From Notospermus geniculatus (Eukaryota > Nemertea > Pilidiophora > Heteronemertea > Lineidae): a stretch of 64,000 nucleotides of DNA. The DNA lies in contig NMRB01000276.1 in the NCBI GenBank assembly GCA_002633025.1, forward strand, positions 291,364 through 355,363, given 5' to 3'. The stretch's first letter is position 1. Each line of letters opens with the position of its first letter. Below, in pieces: positions 1 through 11,400 of this stretch. Made by a program: the position numbers and the translations under genes. Below the pieces are notes generated by a model. That model made no database searches, had not been told where the DNA came from, and worked only from the letters and a program-made list of their open reading frames with translations.

Positions 1-437
1 TGACAGAGATTTATTGTCCGTCAGATGAATAAAATTACATTTAGTCAAATATAGCAACAGAAAACATCCACATTTCCAGCACACAATCTCACAGGAAAAA
101 AGTTCGGTTGAACACGTGAACGTAGGGGTTGCTACCCACCCCTACGAAAAATCGACGCGACCACGCAATACACAGCGGAACTATAGTCCGACTCAGGCTA
201 GAGGTGACATCAAAGGAATGTTTGGTATGTGAAATAGACCATTCACTGACCACAAGTAAAATGCAAGGAAAACCACCTGCTCACTTCGATATGGCATTAT
301 ACACTTTTCCAGAATTCTTGAACTAGCCTCGATGTATTGTATCTTATACTACATCAGTGATCGACGTCTGGTAGCCAACTGAACAGCATAGGCCTCGGCC
401 GAGATACACAAAAAAGGCCTTATGGTTTAGAACACTC

Positions 438-1710
438 TACAGGGTGTATCAGAAAAAATTAGACTCTCGAAAAAATCATCATAAAATAAACAAAGAGATG
501 AGTTTTGAAAAACTGGTTATATCCCTTTGTAGAGGTTGTGATTCTGCATCGAATGATACCAGTGTCGTTGTTTACACCTCACGTTTAAATGAGCAGGGAC
601 CGTTTGAATTTTGAAAAATTGAAGTCCTTTGCGCACGGGAATGTGAGGGTTAAAATTGAATCTGTCACAGTGAATGAAAAGTTTAGACTGAGTTTTACAT
701 ACGTGCCGAAGCGTTTTTTAAATAAATTATCCCTTCGCCCTCTAACCTGGAAACAAAAAGTCTCATTTCTGAGTTGAACCTCACAAAGTGTGAAGAAACG
801 GACTTTTTTTTAATGTGGCCTGACATTTTCTGGCTTGTGGCCAGTGGTGCGGATGAAAAATGGTCAGGCCACAGTAAAAAAATTATGTTTCTTCACACTT
901 GGTGAGGATCAGCTCAGAAATGAGACTTTTTGTTTCGGGGTTAGAGGGTGAAAGTACGGTGGCCCATAGAGCTCATTGATGAAAAATATTTACATTTGCA
1001 ATTTTTTTTTCAATTCGATAATTTTTTTCTTGGGGTTTGTAAAATTTTCAGAAGTTCCCACCGCGGTGATAATGTTTCCACCGCGGTGGAAACATTCCCA
1101 CCGCGGTGGAAATCATTTTCACCGCGGTGAGAATGTTTCCAACGCGGTGGAAATGTTTTCACCGCGGTGGGAAGTTCTCACCGCGGTGAAAACGTTTCCA
1201 CCGCGGTGGAAACATTCCCACCGCGGTGGAAACATTCTCACCGCGGTGAAAATGATTTCCACCGCGGTGGGAATATTATCACCGCGGTGGAAATATTATC
1301 ACCGCGGTGGGAACTTCTGAAAATTTTACAAACCCCAAGAAAAATTATCGAATTGAAAAAAAATTGCAAATGTAAATATTTTTCATCAATGAGCTCTATG
1401 GGCCACCGTATGAAAGGATTAATTATTTAAAAAACGCTTCGGCATGTTAGTAAAACTCAGTCTAAGCTTTTTATTCACGTTGACAGATCCATTTTTAACC
1501 CTCACATTTCCGTGCGCAAAGGACTTCAATTTTTCAAAATTCAAACGGTCCCTGCTCATTGAAACGTGAAGTGTAAACAATGACACTGGTATCATTCGAT
1601 GCAGAATTACAACCTCTACAAAGGGATATATGCAGTTTTTAAAAACTCATCTCTATGTTTATTTTATGGTGATTTTTTTGAGAGTCTAGTTTTTTCTGAT
1701 ACACCCTGTA
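438..1710. mobile_element. Long foldback MITE with TA-flanked CAGGGTGTATC ends
   Basis: The left end TACAGGGTGTATCAGAAAA is matched by its reverse complement ending at 1710. The arms stay complementary for about 400 bp towards a loop near 830-850. Terminal TA plus CAGGGTGTATC resembles non-autonomous Tc1/mariner (ITm) elements that duplicate TA; this class call is inference. No transposase is encoded. The right arm is interrupted at 954/1411 by the 955-1410 element. Removing that insertion restores good complementarity with the left arm (GGTTAGAGGG, then GAAAGGAT, then TTATTTAAAAAACG). Confidence 0.8.
955..1410. mobile_element. Foldback transposon with central array of CCACCGCGGTGG palindromes
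   Basis: Terminal inverted repeats start TACGGTGGC and end GCCACCGTA. They are flanked by the 6-bp direct repeat TGAAAG (949-954 and 1411-1416). AT-rich arms of about 100 bp are near-perfect inverted copies. Between them lie 13 copies of CACCGCGGTG, whose CCGCGG cores start at 1061, 1081, 1101, 1122, 1142, 1162, 1181, 1201, 1221, 1241, 1262, 1282 and 1302, so the period is 20-21 bp. Spacers resemble GAAACATTC or GAAAATGTTT. The seventh palindrome lies at the centre of the whole element. The fifth is mutated to ACGCGG. No coding capacity is credible. It is inserted in the right arm of the 438-1710 foldback. Confidence 0.9.
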
Positions 1711-1852
1711 TATTCAATGGCTATTAGAGACCCTGTCCGCTTGGATTATTTGGGTCTATTAAGAAACCACAGTTCATGTCACATTTCCCAGAACTCGCAT
1801 AACTCAAATTCCTTTAATGTCACCTCTAGCCTGAGTCAGACTATACACTTTG

Positions 1853-3540
1853 TACACAAACTCGCGCGCAAGTGTTACAAACGGCTCAAAATATCGAGAA
1901 GTAGTGGGAATATCGCCATGAAACTTGAATTATAAAGATCCTGGCAAGAAAGACAATATATGGGACTGCAAATTCGACCCAGCAGTTGCAGCGCTATCGT
2001 TCATTAAGTGGAATGAAGATGGCGGCTCAGAATAGGCTGATTTTCAAACACCGATCAACATCGTCGACGCCATTCGACGCCCCACTGCTGCATATCATGA
2101 GAATCATCAAAATCTCATCTTCAAGCGAGCAGACTTATTTGCTGTGCAAACACTGCGGGCCTTTGTGTTCCATTGTTTGGGGAGGTGTGAAAAAGGGATT
2201 ATAGGGGGGCAATTAGCTCGCTGTTCCTCCTGTCAGTATAATTCCTCCAAGGTCATTCTAATCATTGTCATTCTAATCATAGCTCAATTCTATAAAATAC
2301 AGCGTGAAAAACTTTAAAAGCAGGTACTTCAAAAGCACCTAGGTATATACCACGTCATGAAATTGTGATTTTGAATACAAGGTTCCATATGACTGCTGTG
2401 ACAAAGGACGCGTGCACGTATTCTGTGAGTGCAAGGCACCTGAGCCCCCACCCCCACCCCCACAAGTGATGCAGCCAGACGTCACATTCAAAGAGCATAA
2501 TGTCAAACTTTGCTTTCGAGACAAGCAAATGCTTCTATCCCTGCCTTGCCATCACCGACAAGACTCTGGCTGGAAGGACACTGATGGAAAACCGAAACCA
2601 GTGCTCACTATACACTTCCTCCAGTACGGTATACCAAGGACCTGCAGGGAAATCGTCCCCTGCGAATGCAAAAAGGGTGTGCTACCAAAAGTTGTTGATG
2701 CAGAAATGTTAACCTCCCCTGCATCTCAGCTTGCAGGTGTTCAGATGGGCCAGACTGTACAAATTTAATGAAAAACCAATTTAGAAAGGAAAGGATACTG
2801 CTGATGTCGGCCTCTGTGAACGTTGTCTATATACTACTGCCCACCCCCAGCCCCGGCCCCCTGTATCAATTTCATCATTGTCAGTTGATAAAATTTCATT
2901 GCTCTCAGTTTTAGGTATGGAAAACTAACCTTTGATAACCAAAAATGAGTAATACTCAAATGCGGGTGCCAATTACCAATGACCTACTGCTTCCTGTACA
3001 TTTCCAAAATGATGACAATGGGTTAAAGTAGGTTGTAAATACTGTTTCTTTTCCATTTTAACCTTTGACACCTCAAAATTGTACCCAGATAAAAAAATCA
3101 AGCCTAGCTGTTGAAGCCTAGCTAGCTATTGAATCAAGCCTAGATATTGAATTGTTAGTGTGGTATATCTTAAAACCCAGCCAGTTTCGAGAAAACAGGC
3201 TTTTTGTACGACGACTGTAATACATTTTCCTTTAAATATGCAAAATTAAAATGCTATTACCTTACTGATAGTTCATTATTTTGGTATTCTGATGGTATCT
3301 TTTCATGTAGCTTGGAGGACTAAACAATTTCTTTAAAAAAGTTAAATTTGCACTTAATGACCTTTGACCCCTATTTTGACCCCTTAAATGGCAAAATTTC
3401 GCCGGGTCACACCCCTCATCGTGTTCAGCACGAAAAACTGCTCTAGAAAAAGTATGTGAACTGCTTTTCCTCAAAAATGCCTTATTCATTCACTTTTTCA
3501 AGAAATTGTCCCAGTCTATAAGGGTCATTCGACAGGTACA
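1853..3540. other. Stretch without a recognised gene; one unassigned open frame near 2360-2768
   Basis: No known family is recognised. The plus-strand frame from about 2359 to a stop at 2768 is open and contains Cys-rich pieces (CCDKGRVHVFCECK, VPCECKKG) and a proline run. It has no clear signal peptide, and splice borders cannot be fixed. It could be an exon or chance; I would not assign a function. The remainder shows no tRNA or repeat array. Confidence 0.3.
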
Positions 3541-3554
3541 TAGCTGGTACAAGA

Positions 3555-4590
3555 TTGGTACTGGACAAGATTGGTCGTGTTCTTGACGAGGGTGGTCAAA
3601 CTGACGTCTTGTATTTAGATTTCTCGAAAGCTTTCGATAGCGTTTCACACGACCTACTTTGTCATAAGCTACGTATGTATGGTATAAATGGTGACCTGTT
3701 AAATTGGTTCCGTTCGTATCTCAGCGGCAGAGTACAGAGAGTCATTGTAGAGGGCGAGAAGTCATCTCTTTTACCGGTGGTGTCAGGTGTACCTCAGGGC
3801 TCGATCCTTGGCCCTTTGTTGTTCTCATTGTACATAAATGATTTACCTTCGGTTTTGAGTGAGAATACAGGCGCCGGGCTGTACGCTGATGATGCTAAAT
3901 GCTTTAGAACCATCAGAAATGTAACTGACTGCTTAGCTTTGCAGGACGACTTGGACCGCCTGATTGAATGGAGTGACAGATGGTCATTTCCAAGTCACGA
4001 GTGATCTTGCGTAATCGCGAACTTCGATCGTGGTCATTTCGAATGAGGAACTCGGCCGTGGCGGTTGGTCTCTCTCCGGGCTCTGTTCAGCATTGTACTA
4101 GGTAATATGTATTCCCTTCCTATTTCCCGTGATTTTAAGCTCATCGTGTGGTGCGAGAGCAAAGGCATGGTGGTCATGCCTAGAGGTGATATTAATGCTC
4201 TACGTGTGGTGCGAGAGCTAAGGCATGGCGGTCATGCCGGCATGGTGGTCATGCCTTGAGGTGATATTATTACTACTCGTGTGGTGCGCGAGTAATGGCA
4301 TGGTGGTCATGCCGGCATGGTAATGATGCCAGTGTTAATGCTCTGCGACGGATTGCAAGGGCTATATACAGGTTATATTAAAATGTTATAGGCCTATGGC
4401 CGAGGAAGGGATGACATATTTATTTAAAGTTCACTCATTCTGCTGTGTAGGGACGAGAGCTGCGCAAATGTATATAACTTTTATGTCTTTTAATTGTTTT
4501 ACTCATTGTTTTATTGATTGTTTTATTGATTGTACACACATAGTATAAAGTTTAAATAAAAAAATAAAAATAAAATAAATAAAAATATCA
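3555..4590 (+). mobile_element. 5'-truncated non-LTR retrotransposon (LINE) remnant with reverse transcriptase core
   Basis: The frame 3555-4004 encodes about 149 aa of a non-LTR reverse transcriptase. LYLDFSKAFDSVSH carries the first catalytic Asp motif, SGVPQGSILGPLLFSLYIND is the next conserved block, and LYADDAK is the catalytic YADD box. It begins abruptly in the fingers region, as expected for 5' truncation during target-primed integration. The frame stops soon after LIEWSDRW, so the thumb and endonuclease are missing. The 3' part contains a short tandem region and ends in an A-rich AAATAAAAATAAAA tail near 4590. The best family guess is the CR1/Rex/Jockey side of LINEs. The copy cannot be autonomous. 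Confidence 0.85.
4150..4335 (+). repeat. Imperfect tandem repeat with GGCATGGTGGTCATGCC cores in LINE 3' region
   Basis: Three to four imperfect units contain GTGTGGTGCGAGAG followed by the small palindrome-like GGCATGGTGGTCATGCC and GAGGTGATATTA. They lie in the 3' untranslated part of the LINE remnant and may be its variable 3' repeats. Confidence 0.6.
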
Positions 4591-5588
4591 CGGAGTTTGC
4601 CGGAAGAAAATGCGATTTGGGCACCCTGATCAATAGTGTCGGGGGATACTCCCATAAAATGTCACGCCACGAATTACGTCGTGTTGAAATTTTGGAATTT
4701 CCTGGTAATTCCTTCGTTTTCGTCCTGTCTTCCAGACGGCGGGGCCAGTCGATCTATCAGACTCGCCTACTGTTTCTATTTTGCACAGGATACGCAAAGT
4801 TCTTCCACCATTTGGAGGACAACTACCTCAATCGTGCTAAGGCAGCGCTGTGCACGGTTGTTTTCGGGCAGACTCGGACACTTTTTTCCATAACTTGTGG
4901 TCATTGGCTAAATCTATTAATTTAGCCGATAGGGGCTCTGCATCTTGACTAATCAAGGCCTCCGGTCACTCCGCCCTTCGAACTACGCTCCCTTCACCCT
5001 TGACAACCACCGTTTGTCATCCTGCTCGCAGACAGGTCGTTCCATGGACCGCACACCCCCCACCACTGTCAATGATAAATGCGTGTAATCCAATGTTTTG
5101 TGAATAAAACATACATTAACGTATTAGATTATTCTTCATTTTGAGATTTTCATCGATCCAAACCTCACAATGTTCCTATCTTCGTCATAAACCGCGCTTT
5201 CAGTAACGTTTGGCTGCTTCAGCCGCCACGCTCATGGGCGGCAAATGCGAGCGATAAATGCTACGGTGGTCGGCAAGGGTGGATGGAGCGATAGTAGGAG
5301 TGACAGGAAGCCTTGGTTGGGCAAGATGGGGGCTCTGATGATTTCGAGTTCTTGTATTTTTCCTCCTGTTTCTTTGATTTTGATTTGTTTCTTTCTGTGA
5401 AGTCTGTAAAACATTGTACTAATAAGTACAATGTATAGATCTAGGCTACATGTATAACATAATGTAGGAAGTGCGATCGCATCGTCTTGACCGTTCTAAG
5501 AGCGAGTATAGGTCTACTGTCATGACAGTTGACCAAATCCGAGGCCAGAAAATCGGCCATTCTCCCCCCTTCCCGAATGATGTAATCC
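4591..5588. other. About 1 kb without gene or clear repeat
   Basis: Two overlapping open frames at 4617-4925 have no recognisable domains or splice context and are probably chance. No other structure was identified. Confidence 0.5.
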
Positions 5589-5652
5589 GAATGACGTCAC
5601 GTCATGTCACGTGGCATGATATATCACGTCATGACGAATGACGTCACGTCAT
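5589..5652. promoter_or_regulatory. CRE-like palindrome cluster (two TGACGTCA sites plus CACGTG)
   Basis: The octamer TGACGTCA, the consensus CREB/ATF site, occurs at 5592-5599 and 5639-5646. Each copy lies within GAATGACGTCACGTCATG. An E-box CACGTG (about 5608-5613) and additional CGTCATGACG half-sites lie between them. The block could be an enhancer or distal promoter, but it lies about 2.8 kb upstream of the stomatin start and no transcript is visible nearby. It may equally be a foldback remnant. Confidence 0.4.
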
Positions 5653-6880
5653 GACGTTGCGTCGACCTGTCGTCTGCAACGTCTTCCATCAACTATGCAC
5701 AATCATCACAATCATACAACATCCATTCGGCATTTTGGGCTCGGCAAGTCGTCGTGCAAGTCAGTTATCGCTACGACACGTTAGGCCCCGGGCCGGGGTT
5801 TTAGGTAGGTTAACATTGCAACTGTCTTTTTAATCACACTTTTAGCCTGTATGACTTAGGCATAGATCGTTGCAGTTGATTTGGAACAACGTCTCCAGCC
5901 GAAATGCAGTCAAGGCGCAGCATCACATGACATGATGATGATCATGTCATACAGTGACACTTTTGTTGGCGAGGTCAGCGCCCACGCTGCTTTCTCCTCC
6001 TGTAGGCCTACATCGACCAGGGCCATGTCGACGACGTCACTGACGTCCCACGTTGGTTTTGTAAACTTTTTCAAGTCAAACTTTTATTTCCAAAGCGAGT
6101 ATTCCGTTGAGCAGTTATAGATTCCCAAGTTTTTATGACCGTCATGATCCCAAGGTTCTAACATTCTAAGCTATCCACTGGTAGGCTAGTCTCGCGCAAC
6201 CAGCCCCTCCGTCATACTCCGAGGTCGTCAGACCGAGGGTCTGGCACGGAACGCAATTCTCATTGTAGCGACCTAGTGACCTCATTTCGATGATTTGAAA
6301 TGAGGTCAGCTTCGCTGATTGGCTAGTTTCAAAATTTGGTGACGTAGGCAACAGGGGGAATATGGCGGCGCCCAGAGAACTTGAAGCGTGAAAATTAGTG
6401 AGGTGAATCGCCTAAATTTGTGTTGTCAAGTCAATTTATAGTGTCTTTCATTGGAATTTCAGGCAAGTTTATTTATATTCTTTCGACTGGGGAGGGAATT
6501 ATGCTATAAAAAGTGCAGTAGGCCGAACAGCGAGGGGTACAAAATACTGTAGTTTTACTCGCACGCTGCATACTTTTTGCTTTGATTGTGCATTGTGTTC
6601 TACGTCATCGGCGGTAGATTGTCCGCCATGATGGATTTTACAAGCAAAAGGTACCATCTGGACCAGACTCTAAAATTGAAAATTGCAGAGTCTGGTGGCA
6701 CGAGACTACTGGTAGGCCTATGTTTAATTAGTTTAGTGGGAGTGTGACCAGGGACCTGGTAACAGTAATGAGTCAAAAAGGGCATGCGTGGTCAATAGAC
6801 GTAAACGTTAGTTTGTTCCCTATTTTTTCCATGGATCATCTATTCTATAGGCCCCCTGGCCCTAGATGCCGTTGTGTCTC

Positions 6881-7382
6881 TACGGTGGCTAGAAAGTATC
6901 ATTATTGATTATTTTTTTAAAATATAATTAACTTTTTCTTTTCGAATTTCCTCCCCGAGGAGAAAACATTTGCTCCCCGGGGAGGAAATGTTTTCTCCTC
7001 GGGGAGGAAATAATTATCTAGTTTTGGTAGCGAGGTACATTTATAGAACCAATGATTTGCTCGTTTCTTTGGTTCTAGAAATAATTATCTCCTCGGAGTA
7101 AATAATTTTCTCCTCGGGGAGGAAATGTTTCCTCCTCGGGGAGAAAATATTTACTCCTCGGGAGGAAGTGTTTCCTCCCCGGGGAGGAAATAATTATCTC
7201 CTCGGAGTAAATAATTTTCTCCTCGGGGAGGGAATGTTTCCTCCTCGGGGAGAAAATATTTACTCCTCGGGAGGAAATGTTTCCTCCCCGGGGAGGAAAT
7301 GTTTTCTCCTCGGGGAGGAAATTCGAAGAAAAAATTAATTATATTTAAAAAAAATAATCAATGATACTTTCTAGCCACCGTA
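6881..7382. mobile_element. Foldback transposon with central array of CTCCCCGGGGAG palindromes
   Basis: The ends are TACGGTGGCTAGAAAGTATC and its inverse, flanked by the 6-bp direct repeat TGTCTC (6875-6880 and 7383-7388). AT-rich arms of about 65 bp enclose roughly 14 palindromes of the type CTCCTCGGGGAG or CTCCCCGGGGAG spaced 20-22 bp. Spacers resemble GAAATGTTT, AAATAATTAT or AAAATATTTA. A non-array stretch at about 7018-7080 interrupts the series. A block of about 109 bp (7081-7189) is directly duplicated at 7190-7298. It shares termini, target-duplication length and design with 955-1410, but the palindrome core and arm sequence differ. No coding capacity. Confidence 0.9.
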
Positions 7383-7480
7383 TGTCTCGATTTGCGTAGC
7401 CTGGCCCTATGCTCATGATGCTGGCGGATATTCAACTGCGGTATAGCTACCGGTTCCGTTAGGGGTAGCCTAGCATGGCA

Positions 7481-7865
7481 ATCTTATCGATGAGCCTCAG
7501 AGGGGACCCAAAAATTAAATCGTTAAATTCTAATTCGTTGTTATTATTATCCTTTTTTAATATGAATAACAGCTTGTCTTCAAAAGATTAGGTGTTCATC
7601 TCTTGATGAGAGTAAAAAATGTGTTCACTTTGGGAAAAAATGATGTTTTTATTAAGCAAAGTTTGTGGTCCCGTTTTCATGTTTTCGTTGCGCAAAATCC
7701 TGGACTCATGGCGAAAAAATGTGGTCACAGATGACCAGTTGGTCAAAAAGACCGTATGTAGGCAACATTTCTCCGTCCCTTATACTAGGAAACGAAACAT
7801 GTGCCACATTTCATTCAAGAAGTTTTGGCAATCTTATCGATGAGGGGACCCAAAATTAAATCGTC
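7481..7865 (+). repeat. Direct repeat pair flanking about 320 bp
   Basis: GGCAATCTTATCGATGAG followed by GGGGACCCAAAAATTAAATC occurs near 7478-7522 and again near 7826-7862. The intervening segment carries no gene. The pair suggests a local duplication or a filled insertion. Confidence 0.55.
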
Positions 7866-8011
7866 CCTATGCCAGTCGACATGGAGACGTGTAGTGATAG
7901 TGATGGTCTGAAAAAAGTCGAGTAGGCCTACTAGGCCTATCGCACTTTATCCTCTTACCGAAGGCTAGGAAGGCCACATAATAATGTCTTAACTCTTTAT
8001 TGAAATCTGGC

Positions 8012-8166
8012 TAAAGCCGGTGACAGACTGGAGCGTACGCGACGCGTTGTGCAGGCGTTCCGCCAATCAGACTCGTCGGTAGCTGTTTCGGCCCGTGTTA
8101 CCGCCTCCCTGATTGGTTGAACGCTTACGGATGCGTTGCTTACGCGCCAGTCTGTCACCGCCTTTA
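8012..8166. repeat. Small foldback MITE, TAAAGCCGGTGACAGACTGG ends
   Basis: Terminal inverted repeats TAAAGCCGGTGACAGACTGG and CCAGTCTGTCACCGCCTTTA bound a 155-bp hairpin-forming element. It lies about 290 bp upstream of the stomatin start codon, so it may sit in or near the promoter. Confidence 0.75.
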
Positions 8167-8456
8167 TTGTAGGCATACGAAATACATTCTTTTGAATGTT
8201 CCCCCCACTGTGTCTTTGTGTTGTGAACACATGACAGAACACTCATGGCGCTTATTCTTCATGAAATTATATTATAGGCCTAGGCCTAGAGAATGACCAC
8301 AGCTTTTCGTGTACACACACAGATGTCGCCAACCGTACCAAACAACGGTCAACAGTAGGGGCCTAGCAACATTTCAACACGTGACAGACAGTGACACTCG
8401 GTGCCAGTGACCCGTAAAACTGCGTTGGAAGCAGTTACATAAATCCGCCGACGCTT

Positions 8457-11400
8457 ATGTCGAAGAATCGGGTTGGACAGGAACCCGACAACGAACCACC
8501 AACCTACGAGTCGGTCGAGTTACTGGACGAGAGTGGAGAAACTTTGATCGTCTCTTTACCATCTCCCGCCAACCTTGTAAGTTCCCCTTGGACGTCAGCC
8601 ATGTCAACCAGAAAGAATTTCGCAATGGATGAAGGATATCAACCAGGCCCAGCTGACTATTCGTCCAACTACAACAACAGGGGGCAGGGCTCCAATGCGG
8701 CAGGTCGGGCAGAAATCATTGGAAGTAAGTGTCACCAATTGTTCTTCTTGCAGCCATGTCTTTTTTAGTTCTTGTCTAATGTAGTAATTCCCGCCTGCAA
8801 TGGGCATAAAAAAGGGAGTGACGCACCTTTCATTGTCATCTGTTTGCTCTTTGAGACCCTAGCTGTAGGGTACAGTTTAGTAGGCCAAACACGAAAGCGC
8901 TGACAGTGACAAGTGCAAGGACATGGACTGAGTATTGAATTGAAGGTTGGGTGTGAAAACCACTTAATGATGACAGCAACTCAACTCTATTCAAATTATT
9001 GTCACAAACATACTGACCGGTGAGATGTGTTTTCATTATTATTATCGCCTGATTTCATTGCGAATACATTGTACATGTACCCTCATAATGTAGGCCTAGG
9101 CTTTGAGCCTGTAGGCCTATAAATATTGTTTACAACTGAACATGAGCGATACCGGTCGTTTGTTCAGTAACAGCTGTCTCCATGGCTTATTAGTCCTTGT
9201 GTATGGTATGCCATGTGAATACCTTTGATATTGTACTGTAATACGTAGTATTCTATTTTGGTACGTGAAGTAGGCCAATGATTTCAATGCCGAAGCAATC
9301 AATGCTTTGCAATTGGTTTTTTTTGTAGCCTACTAATGGCTTGAGGAACCTGCAAACTACCGACGTCGTGGCGCGACTATAGACGTTTAAAGACGTACTA
9401 TTGCGTTGCAACTACAGCTGCTTGCAGCGTCGCCTAGTCGGGAAAAAGTCATCCTAGCTGACCAGCAATAAAGTTTGTCTTCCTAAAATTATCCGTCTTG
9501 TCTCTATTAGGTGATGAAGGCCAAAATCAGGGTATGGGCTGTTGTGGATGGTTTCTCACGATCCTCTGTGGGATACTCTTCATCTGCACGCTACCAGTCT
9601 CTCTGTTCTTCTGCCTGAAGGTAGGTTGCTCTCCTAGCGTGCGTTTTTCTACCCCACCCACCCACCCATAAATGACAGAAAGACGCACCATTGGTCATCA
9701 TCAGTGGTGAAGTGGGAAAATGCTTGGTTTATAGATGGCTACACGTGCTTCAACTAACACGAGCTCCCATCCCAACTGCTGCAGTCATTTTATGGGCTTT
9801 AATGTTTTCGACTTGGGTTCCAGGTGGTACAGGAATATGAACGGGCTGTCATCTTTAGACTTGGCCGTCTGCGTCCAGGAGGACCAAAAGGCCCTGGTAA
9901 GTAAGCTGAGGTTCTCAACTTCTTGCTGCATGTACCATGTGTACACTACGGGTTTGATAGGCTAATCGTGAAATTTACGATTCTTATCACGGAAAATTTA
10001 TTCTGCATGTTACAGAGATGAATTATTTTTATAACATAATTTAACATTTTCACTTCAGGTATCTTTTTCGTGCTTGCTTGCATCGAGAACTTCCGGAAAG
10101 TTGATCTGAGAACTGTTTCGTTCGATGTGCCCCCACAAGAGGTAAGTGTCGGCAAACTTCTCGCAAAGGGGAGCCATCGTAACATTCCATCGCGATCTGT
10201 AATGAAATAAAACTAGCTTTCTTCTCGATGATCATTACTTGTGTTCCGATTTTCAGGTTCTTACAAAAGACAGCGTCACCATCTCCGTGGATGCCGTGGT
10301 CTATTACAGGGTCAACAATCCGACCATTTCTATTGCTAACGTCGAGGATGCTCACGGCTCGACGAGGCTCCTCGCACAGACGACGCTCAGGAACACGCTG
10401 GGGACGAAAAACCTCGCGGAAATTCTGTCTGAGAGAGAGTCAATTAGCTCGTCAATGCAGGTATGAACAACTTCAGTCGAATGGTGACTGAATAAATCGC
10501 TAGAGTTTCGAAGTTTGTGTTAGTATCGTCGTCGTATTCATTTGGAACCAAAGGTCGGAAAGTTAAACTGGGCACACGTGCCATACCGTTCTTAGGTAAA
10601 CTACTAGTATAACACACACACATGACGTCATACATGTACATGTACATATCATACAGAGAAAAAATTGTATGTGATAATTATACGCAGTAGGTGTTATTCT
10701 CAAAAGTATAATAACCGCGACCCAGATCACTATCAATGGTTCGTCCTCCCAGTAGGCCTACACATTCATTTTGTACAATTGTTAATCCTTACTTCGATGG
10801 GCGCCACACATGGCCTATATACACGATATTTTCATCCAATTTCGTTTCTGAATACGCTCAATAATGGCCTACATGTGGGTTTATAAAATGAAGCCCCAGC
10901 AGGCTCGGAATCTGAATTTCCCAAAAATTGGATGAAAAATTGCTGCTACCAAATAAGCACATTTGATGACGTCAGTTGTCAAAACATTGCGTTCTTCCAT
11001 CATATGAACTGAAAGGATGTCCCGTGAATAAGGTTGTGGGCCGACTCTTCTGCTGTACGCCCGAACCCAAGAACTTCTATTCAACCAAATTTCTTGATCT
11101 ATTTCCAGGAAATATTGGACGTGGCAACCGACCCGTGGGGAATCAAGGTTGAGCGTGTTGAAGTGTAAGTCATGTCATGCAAGCCACAGACTTGACGAGT
11201 CATCACAATGAGGCTCTAACGTCATCCTCCCTTCCCTTCTCGCCCAATAGAAAGTTATGTTTCTCCGTGATTTTGAGCAAAAATCAGTAAATCTCAGTCG
11301 GCCACCGATCCTGAAGGTGACGGCCGTGGCAATCAAACGGGAGCCCCCGTAGCGGACTCCTCTGCAGGGTCACTATACGTATGGATGTGATTTCCTTGTG

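Larger units (their letters stand above)
185..1852. repeat. Outer, decayed inverted repeat enclosing nested foldback elements
   Basis: The words around 185-225 (including CTCAGGCTAGAGGTGACATC) recur in inverted orientation at about 1805-1850, and weaker matches extend inwards on both sides. This is the oldest layer of a three-layer nest: a decayed outer foldback, then the 438-1710 foldback, then the 955-1410 palindrome-array element. The outer ends and any target duplication are too eroded to place exactly. Confidence 0.5.

Noticed and set aside
1058-1318. CRISPR-like regular spacing of short palindromes
   Set aside because: Units are only 20-21 bp apart with no unique spacers, the array lies inside a transposon with target duplications, and the genome is animal.
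976-1430. Open frames with repeated HRGGN or PRWK residues
   Set aside because: They are translations of the palindromic array and its AT-rich arms. All frames look repetitive and none has a start or splice context.
4617-4925. 102-residue open frame
   Set aside because: No domain, no homologue recognised, no splice or promoter context, and an overlapping frame of similar length on the same strand.
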